Positions 23,174-35,105 of a stretch of DNA of 64,000 bases are shown piece by piece. Position 1 is the stretch's first letter; each line of letters begins with the position of its first letter. Below the pieces are notes generated by a model. It worked only from the letters and a program-made list of their open reading frames with translations, was not told the origin of the DNA and did no database searches. Position numbers and translations under genes: made by a program. The stretch is taken from assembly GCA_032690845.1 (NCBI GenBank), contig CM064424.1, forward strand, positions 36,159,511 through 36,223,510, given 5' to 3'. Origin of the DNA: Eleusine coracana subsp. coracana. Taxonomy: Eukaryota > Streptophyta > Magnoliopsida > Poales > Poaceae.

Positions 23174-23186
23174 TGGTATTAGAGCC
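23174..23186 (+). promoter_or_regulatory. B primer-binding site
   Basis: TGGTATTAGAGCC, two bases after the LTR. It is the initiator-Met site TGGTATCAGAGC with one C-to-T change. Confidence 0.9.
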
Positions 23187-23224
23187 TTGTGCTCATCTTT
23201 AAGGCTTCACCGCCTTGAGTAAGG

Positions 23225-25245
23225 ATGCCGGGACAGACGGGGAATGTTCCCATATTCAATGGTGAGGACTATGCTTATTAGAAGGTTCGCATGCAGGCCT
23301 ACCTTCAGTCCATTGATCCGGAGATATGGTCGATCACTCACGAATCCGATGCAGATGTGAACCTACTTGAGCCTGATTATGTTAAGTGTAATGCTAAGGC
23401 CAAGAATGCTTTGTTTGCTTGTATTTCTAAGGATGTTTTTGCTCAGCTAAATGCTAGTACTACAGCACATGGTATCTGCACTGAGATTCAGGGGCTCTAT
23501 GAGGGCACCAGTGATGTCAAAGAGGAAAGATACTATGTGCTAAAGAACAAGTATGATCACTTCACTAGATTGCCACATGAGAGAGCTAACACTGTTTATT
23601 CTCATTTTCATGTACTTGTGGAGGAGATCAATGCACTTGGGGATGATTTCAAGATGAAGCCTGTCGAGGCGATAAGAAGATTCTTGAGGCTATTCAAAGA
23701 CCACAAGTACGAGTCCATCATCACCTTCATCTTGCAAGGTGACCTCAAGACCAAGACCATGAAGGAAGTACTTGGCAAGATCACCGCCTTCAAGAGCTAT
23801 CAATTGGGGTTGGATGATCCTCAACCATCCAATCTTGCTCTACCGGCTAACAAGAAAGAATCTAGTAAGAGCAAGAAGAACAAGAAGAAGGTGATCATTG
23901 AGGATGAAGATGAAGAAGATGATGATGAGGGCGACTTGAACGAAGACTTGGCTCTTCTCATAAGGAAGTTGAAGAACTTCAAGAACAAGTTTGCTTCCAA
24001 ATCAAGAGGCAAGTGCTTCAATTGTGGCTTAAAGAATCACTTTGTCTAAGAGTGCCCAAAGCCCAAGAAAGAAGCATTCAAGTCACAAGATTCAAGTGAA
24101 GAAGAAGAAGAAGATCCCAAGGCCAAGCATAAGAAGAAGAGATACTTCAACAAAGACAAGAGCAAAGGCAAAGGCAAAGCTCAAGACTACAAGAAGAAGT
24201 TCTCTTGCAAGGCACTTGTTGGAGAATGGACAAGCGATAATTCAAGTGATGAGTCCTCTTCCTCAAGTGATGAAGAAGTGGCCGGTCTAGCCATGATCAA
24301 GACTACACCTCCACAAGCTCTTCCTCCACCTCCCACGTGTCTCATGGCCGCGAGCCAACTTGGTGAGAGTGAGGATGAGAGCAGCGATGATAGCGATGAT
24401 GAGGAGCACACGTGTATCGAGTTGTGGAGCATGCTTGAGCAAGCCCGCGACATCGCCATCAAGAAGTCCAAGATGTTGGAGGTGGTAAGAAAAGAGTGTA
24501 AGTTGGCTAAGGACCGTGTTGGTGAGCTTGAGAGTGAGCTCAAGGACCTTGTCACATCTCATGAGGCCCTAAACAAGAGTTATGACAAACTCAAGGATGA
24601 TCATGTAGAGCTTCATGAGAAGTACAAGGCCCTTGAGATCACTTATGAGGCCATCAATGTTGAGAACCTTGCCTCTCCCTCCTCTAGTTCATCTAAGAAT
24701 GATGCTTCTACTATGTGTGATGAACTAACCACCTCGGTTGAGGTTTCTTCTCTTGAGCCACTTGTTTTGAAGGAATATCACAAGCTCAAGGAAGAGAGGA
24801 AGATGGTGATGGACGGCTTTGAGAGGCTCACACGGGGTAGAGCCATACATAAGAGATCCTTGGGAGGAACCTTGTGAACAATGTCTCCCACCGTGGACTT
24901 GGCTCATATCTCGCCGCCATCAACATCATAGGGACGAGTGATTCCATCCCCGCATGGATCAAACCCCTCCTCGCCGACGACTATTATTGCAAGAGGTGTT
25001 GCAAGGATGGCCACACCACCAAGGATTGTCCCATGGTGAGAAATTCCATTGTTTTGCCTAATGCTAACTTTCTTCATGAGAACACACATTTCAAGCTTTT
25101 TAGGATCAAGGATGGCAAGGTGAAAGCTAAGGCTTTGGGACCACAAAACAAGAAGAGGAAAGTAAAGAGCATATGGGTGCCTAAGTGCATTGTTGATCTT
25201 GAGATATCGGCTACGTACAAGTGGGTGCCCAATAACAAGACCTAG
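23225..25245 (+). pseudogene. gag: B gag (UBN2-type, two zinc knuckles), broken
   Basis: Copia-type capsid/nucleocapsid precursor. It starts at the first ATG after the primer site. An N-terminal UBN2/gag domain (residues about 10-200) is followed by an acidic Lys/Glu/Asp tract and a CCHC knuckle (24014-24055: CFNCGLKNHF...EC). A Ser/Asp-rich linker and a coiled coil (residues about 410-480) come next. A second knuckle (CKRCCKDGHTTKDC, 24988-25029) is in a different frame. The breaks are a TAG at 23279 (Trp expected), a TAA at 24047 inside the first knuckle, and a frame change at about 24850-24877. C has the same frame change. The terminal TAG after WVPNNKT is also shared with C and is probably the true end. 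Confidence 0.85.
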
Positions 25246-25989
25246 ATGGTGGTGGTGGTGGATCGAGTGCTTTCATGAAGATCATGTGAAGTCCACCACA
25301 AGTGACATGGACCTCAATGACCTATCTACTCATGAGGGAGGTAACCATGTTTGTTCTTGGTAGTTGTAGTGTGTTTTTCTTTCTCTAGCATTGCATGGTA
25401 ATTAGGACTCCTTTGTGACTAGTATGCTTTGCATCCATGCATGTGTAAATAACTAAAAGAAAAACACATAAAAATTAGTCAATGTCTAACCCATCCAAGA
25501 TAGCTATAAGCAAGGGGGAGTGCTTGAGATGGTGGTTTGACTTCTCTCAAGGCAAGGGCATGGCTTATAGTGAGTAAGCTTGGGAGGGGTTCAAACTTGA
25601 CATTGTTAGGTTTCCTTTGTGTCTTGTTCTTAATATTGCTTGCATTCACATGGCATGTTTACTTTCATTGTATATGTAAATTGCTTGTTACATGCATCAT
25701 ATAGGAAACACAAAGGAGGCTTGTCATATTTGGAGATATTTGTGCCTCATGCTCTATATGAGATTACATCTCCGTAAGTGTGACCAAAGGAAAGGATTAT
25801 GCTTCATGCCCATTGAGCAAGCTCTTATGAACTCCAAGGTTAAATCTACTCGCGTGGTTCATGGACTAAGGCTCATACATATCCTTGGTTCTTCATTTTC
25901 CTTGGTTCTTATTTGCTCGATCTTTCATTTGGCATTTGTGAAAACTATGAGGCCATAGAGTGCCACTATTTGAAATAGAGTGTTTGAGA
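25246..25989 (+). other. B post-gag spacer (pol is missing here)
   Basis: Non-coding sequence where protease and the rest of pol would be expected. It contains a purine tract (CAAGGGGGAG at 25511-25520) like the true PPT. Sequence through about 26060 is colinear with C up to its truncation at 34284. Confidence 0.7.
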
Positions 25990-27263
25990 GTTCCCTCTAT
26001 ACTCCAAGTGCGGTGTTTATTTGTGTGTTTAGTGAGGGCACTTGGAAAATGGAGAAAATCCTTGACTCAACAATTTTCTAGGAGTGACCGTACGGGCCGG
26101 TCTAGAGACCGTATAGTCTGGTCTGTGTAGCTTTGCACAGCGCTTCGAGAAGAGGAATGGAAATCAGACGGTTCTCTCGGTAAACACCAGACAGACCGGT
26201 CTATTACAGTTCTGTTCATCCAGAACACTAGTTTGCAATCTTCTAAAGTGATCGGACAGTCCGGTCCAGTGACCGATCCGTCCGGTCAGTTCATGTGATC
26301 GCGTGATGCGAGTCCCGATCAGAGCCACTAATCCATCCTTCATTGAATCACGACCGTTCATTCGGATTTTTGACCTAGGTCAAGTATTGTTAGATCAATT
26401 TTTGGTCGGTTCCTTGTTCTTCTTGACCGAGCCGAGAACACGCTCTCGCCGCCGTTCTCTCTCCCCCTTTCACCGCCCGTGCACCCCACCGTCGTCGCTG
26501 ACCTGAGCCCCAACGCCGCCGCTCACCCTCGCCACCGTGCTTGCCCGCCTTGCCGCGCCCGCGCTCCCTTCCCCGCTCGCGCTCGCTCTCACACACACAT
26601 GCGCGCAACAGAGCCATCGTCTGCCTCGCTACCACGCGCCTCAACAGCAGCCGTCGCCGCCCTTCGCCGCACGCCTCCAAGACAGCGCCGCCACCCGCAC
26701 ATCAGCCGCGCCACCGAGCCACCCCTCCTCCACACTCATGCACATGCATACCGAGAGCTAGGGTGAAAGATTTCATCTTTCATCTTTCCATATTGTCAGC
26801 TACTATTCACCAGCGATCGTCTGCGTTCTTTGAGTTTCTCCTCGTCAATTCTTCCCCTAAGGTATCATGCTAATTCTTCCAATTCATCGATATATGCCCT
26901 ACTTGTCGAATAGTTAGTTAATTGATGCAATTAGTACTAATTCCCATTTATTAGTTGCATTAATTAATTAATTGACTCAACCTAGATGCAATTAATTCCA
27001 TGACTATCTATTAATTGCATGTCTACGGTTTTTCTCCTGTCTAGTCTATAGTTAGATTTATTATCATTATTTGACTGTACACTAGATGACTCGCACCAGT
27101 CTTGTTACTTTGCATAATTGCCTAGTGATCATGTCCTTCATTCAGTGCTAGGGTTTCTATTGCGCATTCTTTCCTAGCGGTGCTTTGCTTGTAGATGTAT
27201 TAGGACTCTGTGCTTATCCCATCTACACCTATGTGCGTGTAGTGATAGCAGCAGCAGACAGAG
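25990..27263 (+). promoter_or_regulatory. Promoter/leader/intron-like region upstream of B second ORF
   Basis: Palindromes of the LTR type (GACCGGAC...) lie at about 26085-26300. A GC- and CT-rich leader-like stretch follows (26440-26760), then AT-rich sequence. A donor-like AAG|GTATCA (GT at 26862) and an acceptor-like GTGTAG (ending 27242) would bound an AT-rich intron of 381 bp, 21 nt before the ATG at 27264. This looks like a separate transcription unit for the second ORF. I see no TATA box, and splicing is inferred. Confidence 0.4.
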
Positions 27264-29645
27264 ATGGCAGGTTCAGGATAGGACAAGGGTAAGGGGAAGA
27301 TGCCTGAGAAGCCCAAGACCAAGAAGAGACCAAGACTGGATCCAGAGTCAGAGAGAGCCAAGAGAGTGGCTAGGCACCTAGATGCCATGGATCAGTCACG
27401 GAGGACTCCAGGATCATGTTTGATCCTAGAGTAGCCTCGTGAGGCACAGGGTCTGAGGAGGAGCACTAGGCAGAGGACAGCACCTCTAGCTGTCGGAGTG
27501 GTACCACCGCCGTGGACGCAACATACTCCGATTTCCCGTCAGTAGAGATCATCGAGAACTACAGATCAGGGATCCTTCAGGTAGCAGCAGGAGGAGTCTG
27601 AGGAGGAGGAGACTGGAGAAGAGGAGTCCTCAGAGTCTGAGTCTGAGGAGCTGGTTTAGGAGGAGGAGTTAGAGGAGGAGCCAGAGCAGACTGTTCCCTA
27701 GAGGATAGCTCACCGGACAGGAGACCCGAGGTGCACCTGTGAGGTGTGCACGAGAAGGCTACAAAGACTGGTATAGGCAACCGGAGAGCCGGACATCCTC
27801 AAGGTTCATGCAAAGGACCTTAAGGTACTTTGATTCATGTCCTTTGAGCAATGGGTGCCAGTTCCCCGAGACCCCGCTGCCAGAGAGAGGTACTGGACGG
27901 TGCTCCAGAGGAGGATAGGAGAGGGCCTGAGACGTTGTGTGGCCTTGAGGACCAGAGATAGGGTGCTTGTACCACTGCAGTACACCACCTACTAGGCCAC
28001 GAGGAGGGCCACGGGCACAGACATGGAGTAGATTTTCTTGTACCTGCCAGGACTAGCTGAGCTAGTCACTGCTCCACTCAGGTTTAGGTAGGATGTGGTC
28101 CTCGACTTCTACGCGACGTTGTGGGTTGCCAGAGACCGCTCAGAGTTCTTGTTCTTGTTCAGAGGACAGCCACAGCGAGTCACCAGACAGGATCTGATCG
28201 CCAACCTAGGACTCCTTGCTTCAGACTTTCAGCTTTACAGGAGTGCCTATGGTACACTGGAGCCACCTCACAGACCTCAGGGAGGGAAGCTGCCTTCAGA
28301 CGACCTTGTGTTGATTGCTTTCCCACCTTCCCACACTTTAGGTTTTGAGAGAGGCCCTGCTAGACTCACAACAGAGGCCAAGGTGGTGAGAGCGATAGTC
28401 AACAGGACTATCATTCCCAGGTCTGGCTATAGAGAGGAGTTCACACTTTTACACTAGCGGGCTGTAGCAGCCATCTTGAGGAGGCAGACCTTCGACTTGG
28501 TGGACCTTCTTATTGAAGAGATGGAGGAGGTCATTTCTGAGAGGGTTGGAGGACGTCACTTGGTCTACGGGCCCTATATCTGTTATCTCTTGAGGAGGAT
28601 GGGCCTAGTGACGGAGGAGCAGTACGACGCTTTCCCTGAGGTGACCACCAGCTACTCACCTAGAGTCCCCAGGGGATCCCAGTCTACCTCCAGCCAGCAC
28701 ACAGGAGAGGAGGAGCAGGAGTCACCGGTACTACACGAGCAGACAGCTCAGCCAGAGACGGTGATTCCTGAGTCAGCCAGTACAGGAGCACCTCCCCAGC
28801 TGATGGGTTCGCAGTCTGAGGACACTGTCATAGTGACAGCACTAGCAGGATGGTTGGGTGAGTTTATATAGAGTGTGTCAGAGGATAGACATTAGATGAT
28901 GGAGCTTATCAGAGGACAGGCAGATCTTCAGTGCTAGCAGATGGCTCTTGTCTCCGCTCTAGTGACTCAGATGACGGAGCTTAGTCAAAGGCAGGCCGGT
29001 CAGCAGCCAGGACCTTCAGTGTTTCCTCAGTTTCAGTAGCTGCAGACTCATCCAGGACCCTTCACTATACTGATGATAGCACAGTCCAGTGGACTATCAC
29101 TCTCAGGGGTCTTACCGATAGGGGGAGTAGGACAGACTTTCTCTTCAACACAGCTCTCTCCTATGTCATCCTTCTCTATGTCTGTGTTATTTGTCTCACC
29201 CTCACACTCTTCTAGCTCGCAGATGGCAGGACCCTCCAGTTCCCAACACATACCGGTCAGGAGTCTGTTCTCAGACATTGTGCACACTACTCATGTAGAC
29301 TCCTAGACCGCCCCAAAGACAGCTACAGCTTCAACTCCACCTCTTAGTGCCACAGTTTCCACTCTTGCTACTCAGGCAGTAGAGGATCTTGTCCGTGGAG
29401 GTTTCTCTCAGCAGGACGTGGTAGACCTCATACTACTCCAGACTTCAGCTCAGGAGACTGCCATAGTCACTACAGCAGCACAGGACAACGGGTCTGAGTC
29501 ACCTATTGACCTTGCTTTCTTTGAGCAGCTGGATGCTCAGGCGGCACAGGCTCAGGGAGCACAGCAGGATCCATCTCAGGAGCAGCCAGAAGCATAGCCC
29601 ATAGAGGACATCACTGCACCACTTCCTTTGACCACGAGCGCTTAG
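27264..29645 (+). pseudogene. B second ORF (about 790 codons), riddled with TAG codons
   Basis: A single frame runs from ATG 27264 to TAG 29643 with no frameshift. It contains 17 further TAG codons and one TGA (27831), and no TAA. The N-terminus is basic (KPKTKKRPRLDPESERAKR), followed by a Glu-rich segment. A globular block spans residues about 190-450 (FYATLWVARDRSEFLFLFRG, then TRQDLIANLGLL). The rest is a long Gln/Ser/Pro-rich tail. The globular block resembles the 'putative plant transposon protein' domain found beside plant retroelements, but I am unsure. It lies where SIRE elements carry an env-like ORF, yet I see no signal peptide or membrane span. Stops would be Gln, Trp or Arg codons before decay. 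Confidence 0.6.
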
Positions 29646-30275
29646 ATGTTCATCTTTTCTCGCCATTTTGGCTTTTTGGTGCTTGTTACCAAAGGGGGAG
29701 AAGACATTAGGTCTAGGGGGAGTGGGAGTGTGATCTTGTTACGATCAAGAGTAGTTTGTATCTAGGGGGAGCTATGAGGTTTTGGGAGATAGACCATTTG
29801 GTTCTTATTTTGAGGAGTTATTCGTTGTTCGTGGATTATGATGAGTCATGGATATCATTTGCTTGTGTTTGACTCATTTTGATCTCACTTGGCTTATTTC
29901 CTTTCATATGTAGTGCTTGTATTTATTGATTATCCTATATGCCTGTGTATGATATCATGATGACGAATGCTTGTTTTTAATTTTTATGCATTGCCATGCT
30001 AACTTGTTGCATCTCATCATTTATGCCCTGCATTGCATGTCCTTATGCTTTCATTCAATATATTGCCATGACATGCATGCATGTTTTATCTAGACTATGC
30101 TCTTCACTCTTTTCCTTATATATCTAGATGATGTTTGATTGGGTAGGACCTTATGCGTTTCTCTCATATGTTGTTATGGTTCCTCTCGATCTTTGTGTAG
30201 CTTGTTTAGTCCGGTTATTCATTAAAGTTTTTCAATTAAGTAGTGGTTGTCATTAATCACCAAGAAGGGGGAGAT
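29646..30275 (+). other. B 3' untranslated region with repeated purine tracts
   Basis: AGGGGGAG-type tracts occur at 29691-29700, 29714-29722 and 29763-29771. The last one before the LTR (AAGAAGGGGGAGAT, 30262-30275) is the likely functional PPT. The rest is T-rich and non-coding. Confidence 0.75.
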
Positions 30276-31938
30276 TGTAAGATTCATGACCATTAATGAT
30301 TGGATCCCCGTGGTATGGATGTTTTGGTGATATATGACTACTATGAAATTGTGGGCTAACATCTACACGAGTGTTGTCTTTGTAGGAATCTTCTCTTAAC
30401 TCTACTGCAAATCATATGGATGATGGTGTCCTTGGCAATGGATGACAATGACCGCAAGCATGGAGGCTTGTGAACGTGATCGTCCAAGGGTTGATGGAGA
30501 TGGATCAAAGCGGAGAACAAGCTATGGTGCAAGTGTTTGGAACATGAGTAGTTGTTAGGGCTTTGAGTCCATAGGAAAAACCGGACTATCAAAGGGGTCA
30601 AGGTCATTCTATTAGGTCATGTCTAGTCGGTGATGTGCAAGGTTGCTCAGTAAAATCACAGGCACTAGGTGATAGTGGAGAAGCCAAGGAGCTGTTCGGA
30701 GAAGCCGGGAAACCAAGTCAAGCGAGGATGACAAGTTTTAGCTTCTAGACATAGAGACCGGACAGAGGGGTCAGTGGAGACCGGACTATACGGTCATTAT
30801 GGGGAATTTTTTAGGACTTAGCACGAGGAGCAAGGACTCTGTCTACAGGAGACTCCATACAGACCAGATGGTCTGGTCTGCTGACCGGACGTTCCGGTCA
30901 GTAGGAGTGCAGGAACGACAGAGAGGATGCAGTTTGTGGACCTTCCTGGAATGGAGAGAGAAAGTGGACCGGACGATGCGGTCCAGTGATCGGACAGTCC
31001 GGTCAGTACAGGATCTTGCCTGGACAGGGGAGCCAATGGCTAGGAGAGCCGTTACCAGAGTGACCGGACAGTCCGGTCAGTGTGTCTAGAAAGGCAATTT
31101 TGTGGAGCAACGACTAATTTGAGGTTGGGAGCCTATATAACTTCGTTGTTGGGGGTCTTGGAGACCTCTCTTGGCTAGTGGAATACCTGAGAGCATTTGG
31201 TAAGGTCCAAGAGGAAAAGAGGAGAGCACTAGGAGGAGATATTGCATATCTTGAGAGTGCTAGAGAAGAGTAGCTTGAGCATCTTGCACATCTAAGGCTA
31301 GGGTGTCCTTGAGGGTGTGATATAGATTGTTACTCTTGGTCTATGGTGAGACCTAGATTGGTTAGGCATTGGTGATCGAGCCTATCGTGATCGGTTGTGA
31401 AGGCCGTCACACATTTGTACACGGTTTGAGCCCGCCGTTGAAAGGGGCATCGCTAGTGAGTGCCCGTGCCGGCTCGGGGAGTCCGGCAAGTTCTCGAGGG
31501 AGGCGAGCTTGTGTTTTGTGCAGCGGTGGTGCACACCAAGTCTTCACTTGAGGAATGATTGCGAGCTCGTGGGCGAGAACTCCACTTGGTGGTGGAAGGG
31601 ACCGGGACTCCGGCGGGAGTGGTCCAACGAGGATTAGGGGAAGGCGCCATCCTTCCGAGACCTCGGCAAAAAAATCATGAGCATTCCTTGACCCTCTCTT
31701 TACTATTTCGCATTTGTGTGCTCTAGTGAGTAGGGTGACTTGTGGCTTGCATAGGCTAGTGTGATTGGCTTCCGCATTTTATCTTATCATGAACACTAGC
31801 ATGTGTAGGGTCTTGACCTACTAGAATTGTTTAGGTTTCCTTATCTTGTTAGACTTGAGTAGCGAAATTGAAGTATTTGGATTCATGAGCGGCTTACCGA
31901 TTCACCCCCCCCCCCTCGGTATGCCTTTGGTCCTTACA
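30276..31938 (+). repeat. B 3' LTR
   Basis: TGTAAGATTC...GGTCCTTACA, 1663 bp. The TATA box is at 31134-31140 and the palindrome cluster at 30861-31082. A run of C near the end (about 31905-31915) replaces CCCTCCCTC of the 5' copy. Confidence 0.93.
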
Positions 31939-33393
31939 CTAGCCACTAAGGTTCCACTCCCGTCCATAAGTGATAGCCCATCACTTAGAAGCTCATCACC
32001 CCAGGAGCCCCCTCTTGAGCCATTCGGATCCAAGGATAGTCCTCTTGACTTCCATTCCCCGCTCCACCAAAATGTTGCATCGACACTATGAGAGCACCTA
32101 ATTACTAGGCCAAGCCTTACCCATATCAGTCTTGTGACGGCACTATTTTCCTGGGTCATCGCTCCAAGAATCGGTTCCTAGGATGTACAACAAGCCTACC
32201 ACCACCAACCATGTGCCAATGGCACCACATCCAATCCATCTGGCTTGCATAGATCCCTAAGTCCATGTTACTAACATAAATTACAATTCCACCCATGAAG
32301 TGACATAGTTCATTAATCAAGGTTAATATTAACCTAACATCCCACAAGCATCATCTAACCATAACCAACCAACCAACTAGTTCAAAGTGACAAGGAATGG
32401 TAAAGCAATAACTAGTAAACCCTAACAATAGGTATCCCATCATTTGACACAAGCATGCAATTCTAAATTAAACATTCATAATAGGAGCAAGATGCGTCAA
32501 GGACACTTGCCTTCGTCCTGCACGGGTTGCTGCTCAAGCACTTCAAATTCTTGCTATTGAAGATCCTTGTACAACGATCCTTGCGTGTAGTCTTTACACG
32601 TAACAATACCGACACAAGCAATTGCACACAAATCAATACACAACCATGCAATAGCGGAAAAACAATACAAGAATGCAATGATTTCATAGGTTATGTTTCT
32701 ACGAGGATTTTGGCGCAAGAATCACCCAAGTCGGAGTTATGGATCAAAAGATATGCAAGGTTAAAACTCCAAGGACTACAACTATGCACAGACAGTGCAA
32801 AACATATGTGCGTGTTCCCAATGATTGGCTCCAGTTCTCAAGGAATTATTTGGAAAGAAATATTCCTAGTGATGGGGACCATGTGAAACGCAAGGTGAAT
32901 TGGTTCAAAAGTCACCTATACTGGAGACCGGTTGGCTACATCATGGTGAGGTCGTACAGCGGCAGATCGTGCATGGATCGCGTTCGTCATTGCACTAGGG
33001 CCGTTCTAGGAGAACCCTGTGGTGGAGATGATCACACGACCCTAGAACATAACTAGGAGTGTCGGTGGTATCAAGAACATCTCTGAATTGGGAGAAAAGG
33101 TGATGGTTTTACCGTCGCGCGTGCTGGATTCGCCCAGATCGGGGAGAAGCTGCCATTGCAATGCATATCCTGGAGGCATACAATGTCCAATGGTGCTGAG
33201 TTTTGTATATGCTGTAGAGGACATCTGGACGCACCTCCATGTAAAATTAGGGAGTATTTGGATGGGTGGATCACTGGGAACCCCAAAGCCAACTGGCAGA
33301 ACTGTTGCTGGACGCGAGGACAGGGTGGCGTGGCGGCAGCCTGGTGGCATGGTGAGGGATTAAGGGGGTGGGATTTAGTGGGAGGGGGGCTGG

Positions 33394-33401
33394 TATTTAT
33401 A
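33394..33401 (-). promoter_or_regulatory. TATA box of L LTR copy 3
   Basis: TATAAATA on the minus strand in the conserved context. Confidence 0.65.
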
Positions 33402-33520
33402 GGAGGGCTGAGGGCAGGTGGGGTGACAATATGGAAAGGAAATCAAGAGGAATAAATGCATTTATTGGAGGCAAATATGGAAGGCATAGAAAATATGGAA
33501 AGGAAATTATTCTCTTGTTC

Positions 33521-33780
33521 TTTCCTTTTGAATGTTTATGGAAGATGTGGTTTTCTTTCCATAGAAATGTTTATGGTAGGTGGGGTTTTCTTTCCATAGA
33601 AATGTTTATGGAAGGTGGGTTTTCTTTCCATAGAAATGTTTATGGAAGTTAGGTTTATTTCCATAGAAATGTTTATGGAAGGAGAAGTTTCTTTCCATAT
33701 GAATTTTTATGGAAGGAGGGGTTTCTTTCCATTGAGATGATTATGGAAGGTGGGTTTATTTTCATAGAAAGGTTTATGGA
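33521..33780 (-). repeat. U3 tandem array, L LTR 3
   Basis: Third copy of the eight-unit TTCCATA...TATGGAA array, with its own substitutions. The unit count is unchanged. Confidence 0.75.
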
Positions 33781-34283
33781 ATGTCGTTCAAACATGGAAG
33801 GTATTACGTCTAGGTACAACCATGAGGTATGTAAAGTGAATGAGGATGAAAATGAGTCTAGATGCATCAAGGTGTGTAGGGTGAAATATTTGATGAACAA
33901 AGATACAATATGATGAATTAGGTTTGGAAGTCGGTGTTCAACGATGCATACACGTGAGTCAATGAGACATAGATAGTTGAGCCCCATTTTAAAATAGAAT
34001 ATAGATTCATAAAATTTTATTGAAAAGATTTCAATTTTCTCAAATTAACATGGAATCTAGAAATGACAAACTATTGAAATAAAATAAAATAAAATGGTTT
34101 TACTTATCTAAAAAGGTTTTGGTTCAAAACTGAAAACTTTTGTGACATAGAGCAATTTCTTCAACATAATTAATTTTTTGTAAAGTTGCAAAGTTTCTTA
34201 TAAATAGTTTCAAAATTTGAGAAATCCAATATATTGTTTGAAAGTGGTTCACATTCAAAAATGGGAAATTTTGGGATGTGACA

Positions 34284-35105
34284 AGAAGCATGGAATTTCT
34301 CCATTTTCCAAGAGCCCTCACTTAACACTTAATTAAACACTGCACTTGGAATATGAAGGGAACTCTCAAACACTCCTTTTCAAATAGTGGCTCTTTATGG
34401 GCTTATAATTTTCACAAATGCCAAATGAAGAATTGAGCAAATAAGAACCAAAGCAATTAAGAACCAAAAGGGTATGTATGAGGCTTAGTCCATGAACCGC
34501 GCATGTAGATTTAGTCTCGGAGTTCATAAGAGCTTGCTCAATGGGCATGAAGCATAATCCTTTCCTTTGGTCACACTTGTGGAGATGTAATCTTATATAG
34601 AGCATGAGGCACAAATATCTCTAAATGTGACAAGCCCCCTTTGTGTTTCCTATATGATGCATGCAACAAGCATTTTACATATGCAATGAAAGTAACATGC
34701 CATGTGAATACAAGCAATATTAAACAAGACACAAAGGAAACCTAACAATGTCAAGTTTGATCCCCTCTCAAGCTTACTCACTATAAGCCACACCTTCTCC
34801 TTGAGAGAAGCCAAACCACCATCTCAAGCACTCCCCCTTGCTTATAGCTATCCTAAGTGGGTTAGACATTGACTAATTTTTATGTGTTTTCCTTTTAGTT
34901 ATTTAAACATGCATGAATGTAAAACGTACTAGTCACAAAGGAGTCCTAATTACCATGCGACTCAAGAGAAGGAAAAACACACTACAACTACCAAGAACTA
35001 ACACGGTTACCTCCCTCATGAGTAGATATGATATTGAGGTCCATGTCACATGTGGTGGACTTCACTTAATCTTCAAGAGAGCGCTTGGTCCACCACCACC
35101 ACCAT
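34284..35105 (-). other. C post-gag spacer
   Basis: Non-coding. It is colinear in reverse with about 25250-26060 of B, including the CAAGGGGGAG-type tract (near 34825-34835). No pol motif is present. Confidence 0.75.

Larger units (their letters stand above)
21505..31938 (+). mobile_element. Element B: non-autonomous SIRE-like copia retrotransposon
   Basis: LTRs of 1667 and 1663 bp, an initiator-Met primer site and a purine tract (AAGAAGGGGGAGAT). The duplication CTAGC is at 21500-21504 and 31939-31943. The 7.1-kb interior has a copia gag and, far downstream, a second long ORF, but no protease, integrase, RT or RNase H. Element C is a related copy with the same gag and the same sequence after gag, so loss of pol looks like a family property and not one deletion. 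Confidence 0.92.
1..34283 (-). mobile_element. Element L: three-LTR tandem array of a non-autonomous Tekay-like gypsy retrotransposon
   Basis: Three copies of one about 3.1-kb LTR (1-1823, 11749-14853, 15650-34283) alternate with two copies of a 795-796 bp internal segment. In the element's own (minus) orientation the LTR runs TGTCACA...TGTGACA. It is preceded by a purine tract (AAGGGGGGTAGAT) and followed two bases later by an initiator-Met primer site (TGGTATCAGAGC). The termini and purine tract resemble Tekay/Del chromoviruses; this is a family-level inference from the ends only. The internal segment is too short for gag-pol, so movement would need enzymes supplied in trans. Athila, A and B are nested inside it. 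The right end abuts element C at 34284, and the left end lies outside the window, so the target-site duplication cannot be checked. Confidence 0.88.
15650..34283 (-). repeat. L LTR copy 3, split by elements A and B
   Basis: The parts are 15650-16240, 21335-21504 and 31944-34283. They sum to about 3.1 kb, matching copy 2. The outer end GGGATGTGACA abuts element C. The TATA box is at 33394-33401 and the U3 array at 33521-33780. Confidence 0.92.

Noticed and set aside
26390..26873. Overlapping ORFs in four frames that could be a captured host gene
   Set aside because: Low-complexity Ala/Pro/Arg/His composition in every frame; better explained as a CT/GC-rich leader.
27264..29645. TAG reassigned as a sense codon
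   Set aside because: Plant nuclear genes use the standard code, and other elements here use TAG as a terminator; deamination of CAG/TGG explains the pattern more simply.
34284..34340. Possible host DNA flanking L
   Set aside because: It matches, in reverse, the post-gag spacer of B (about 26000-26060), so it is element C and not host sequence.
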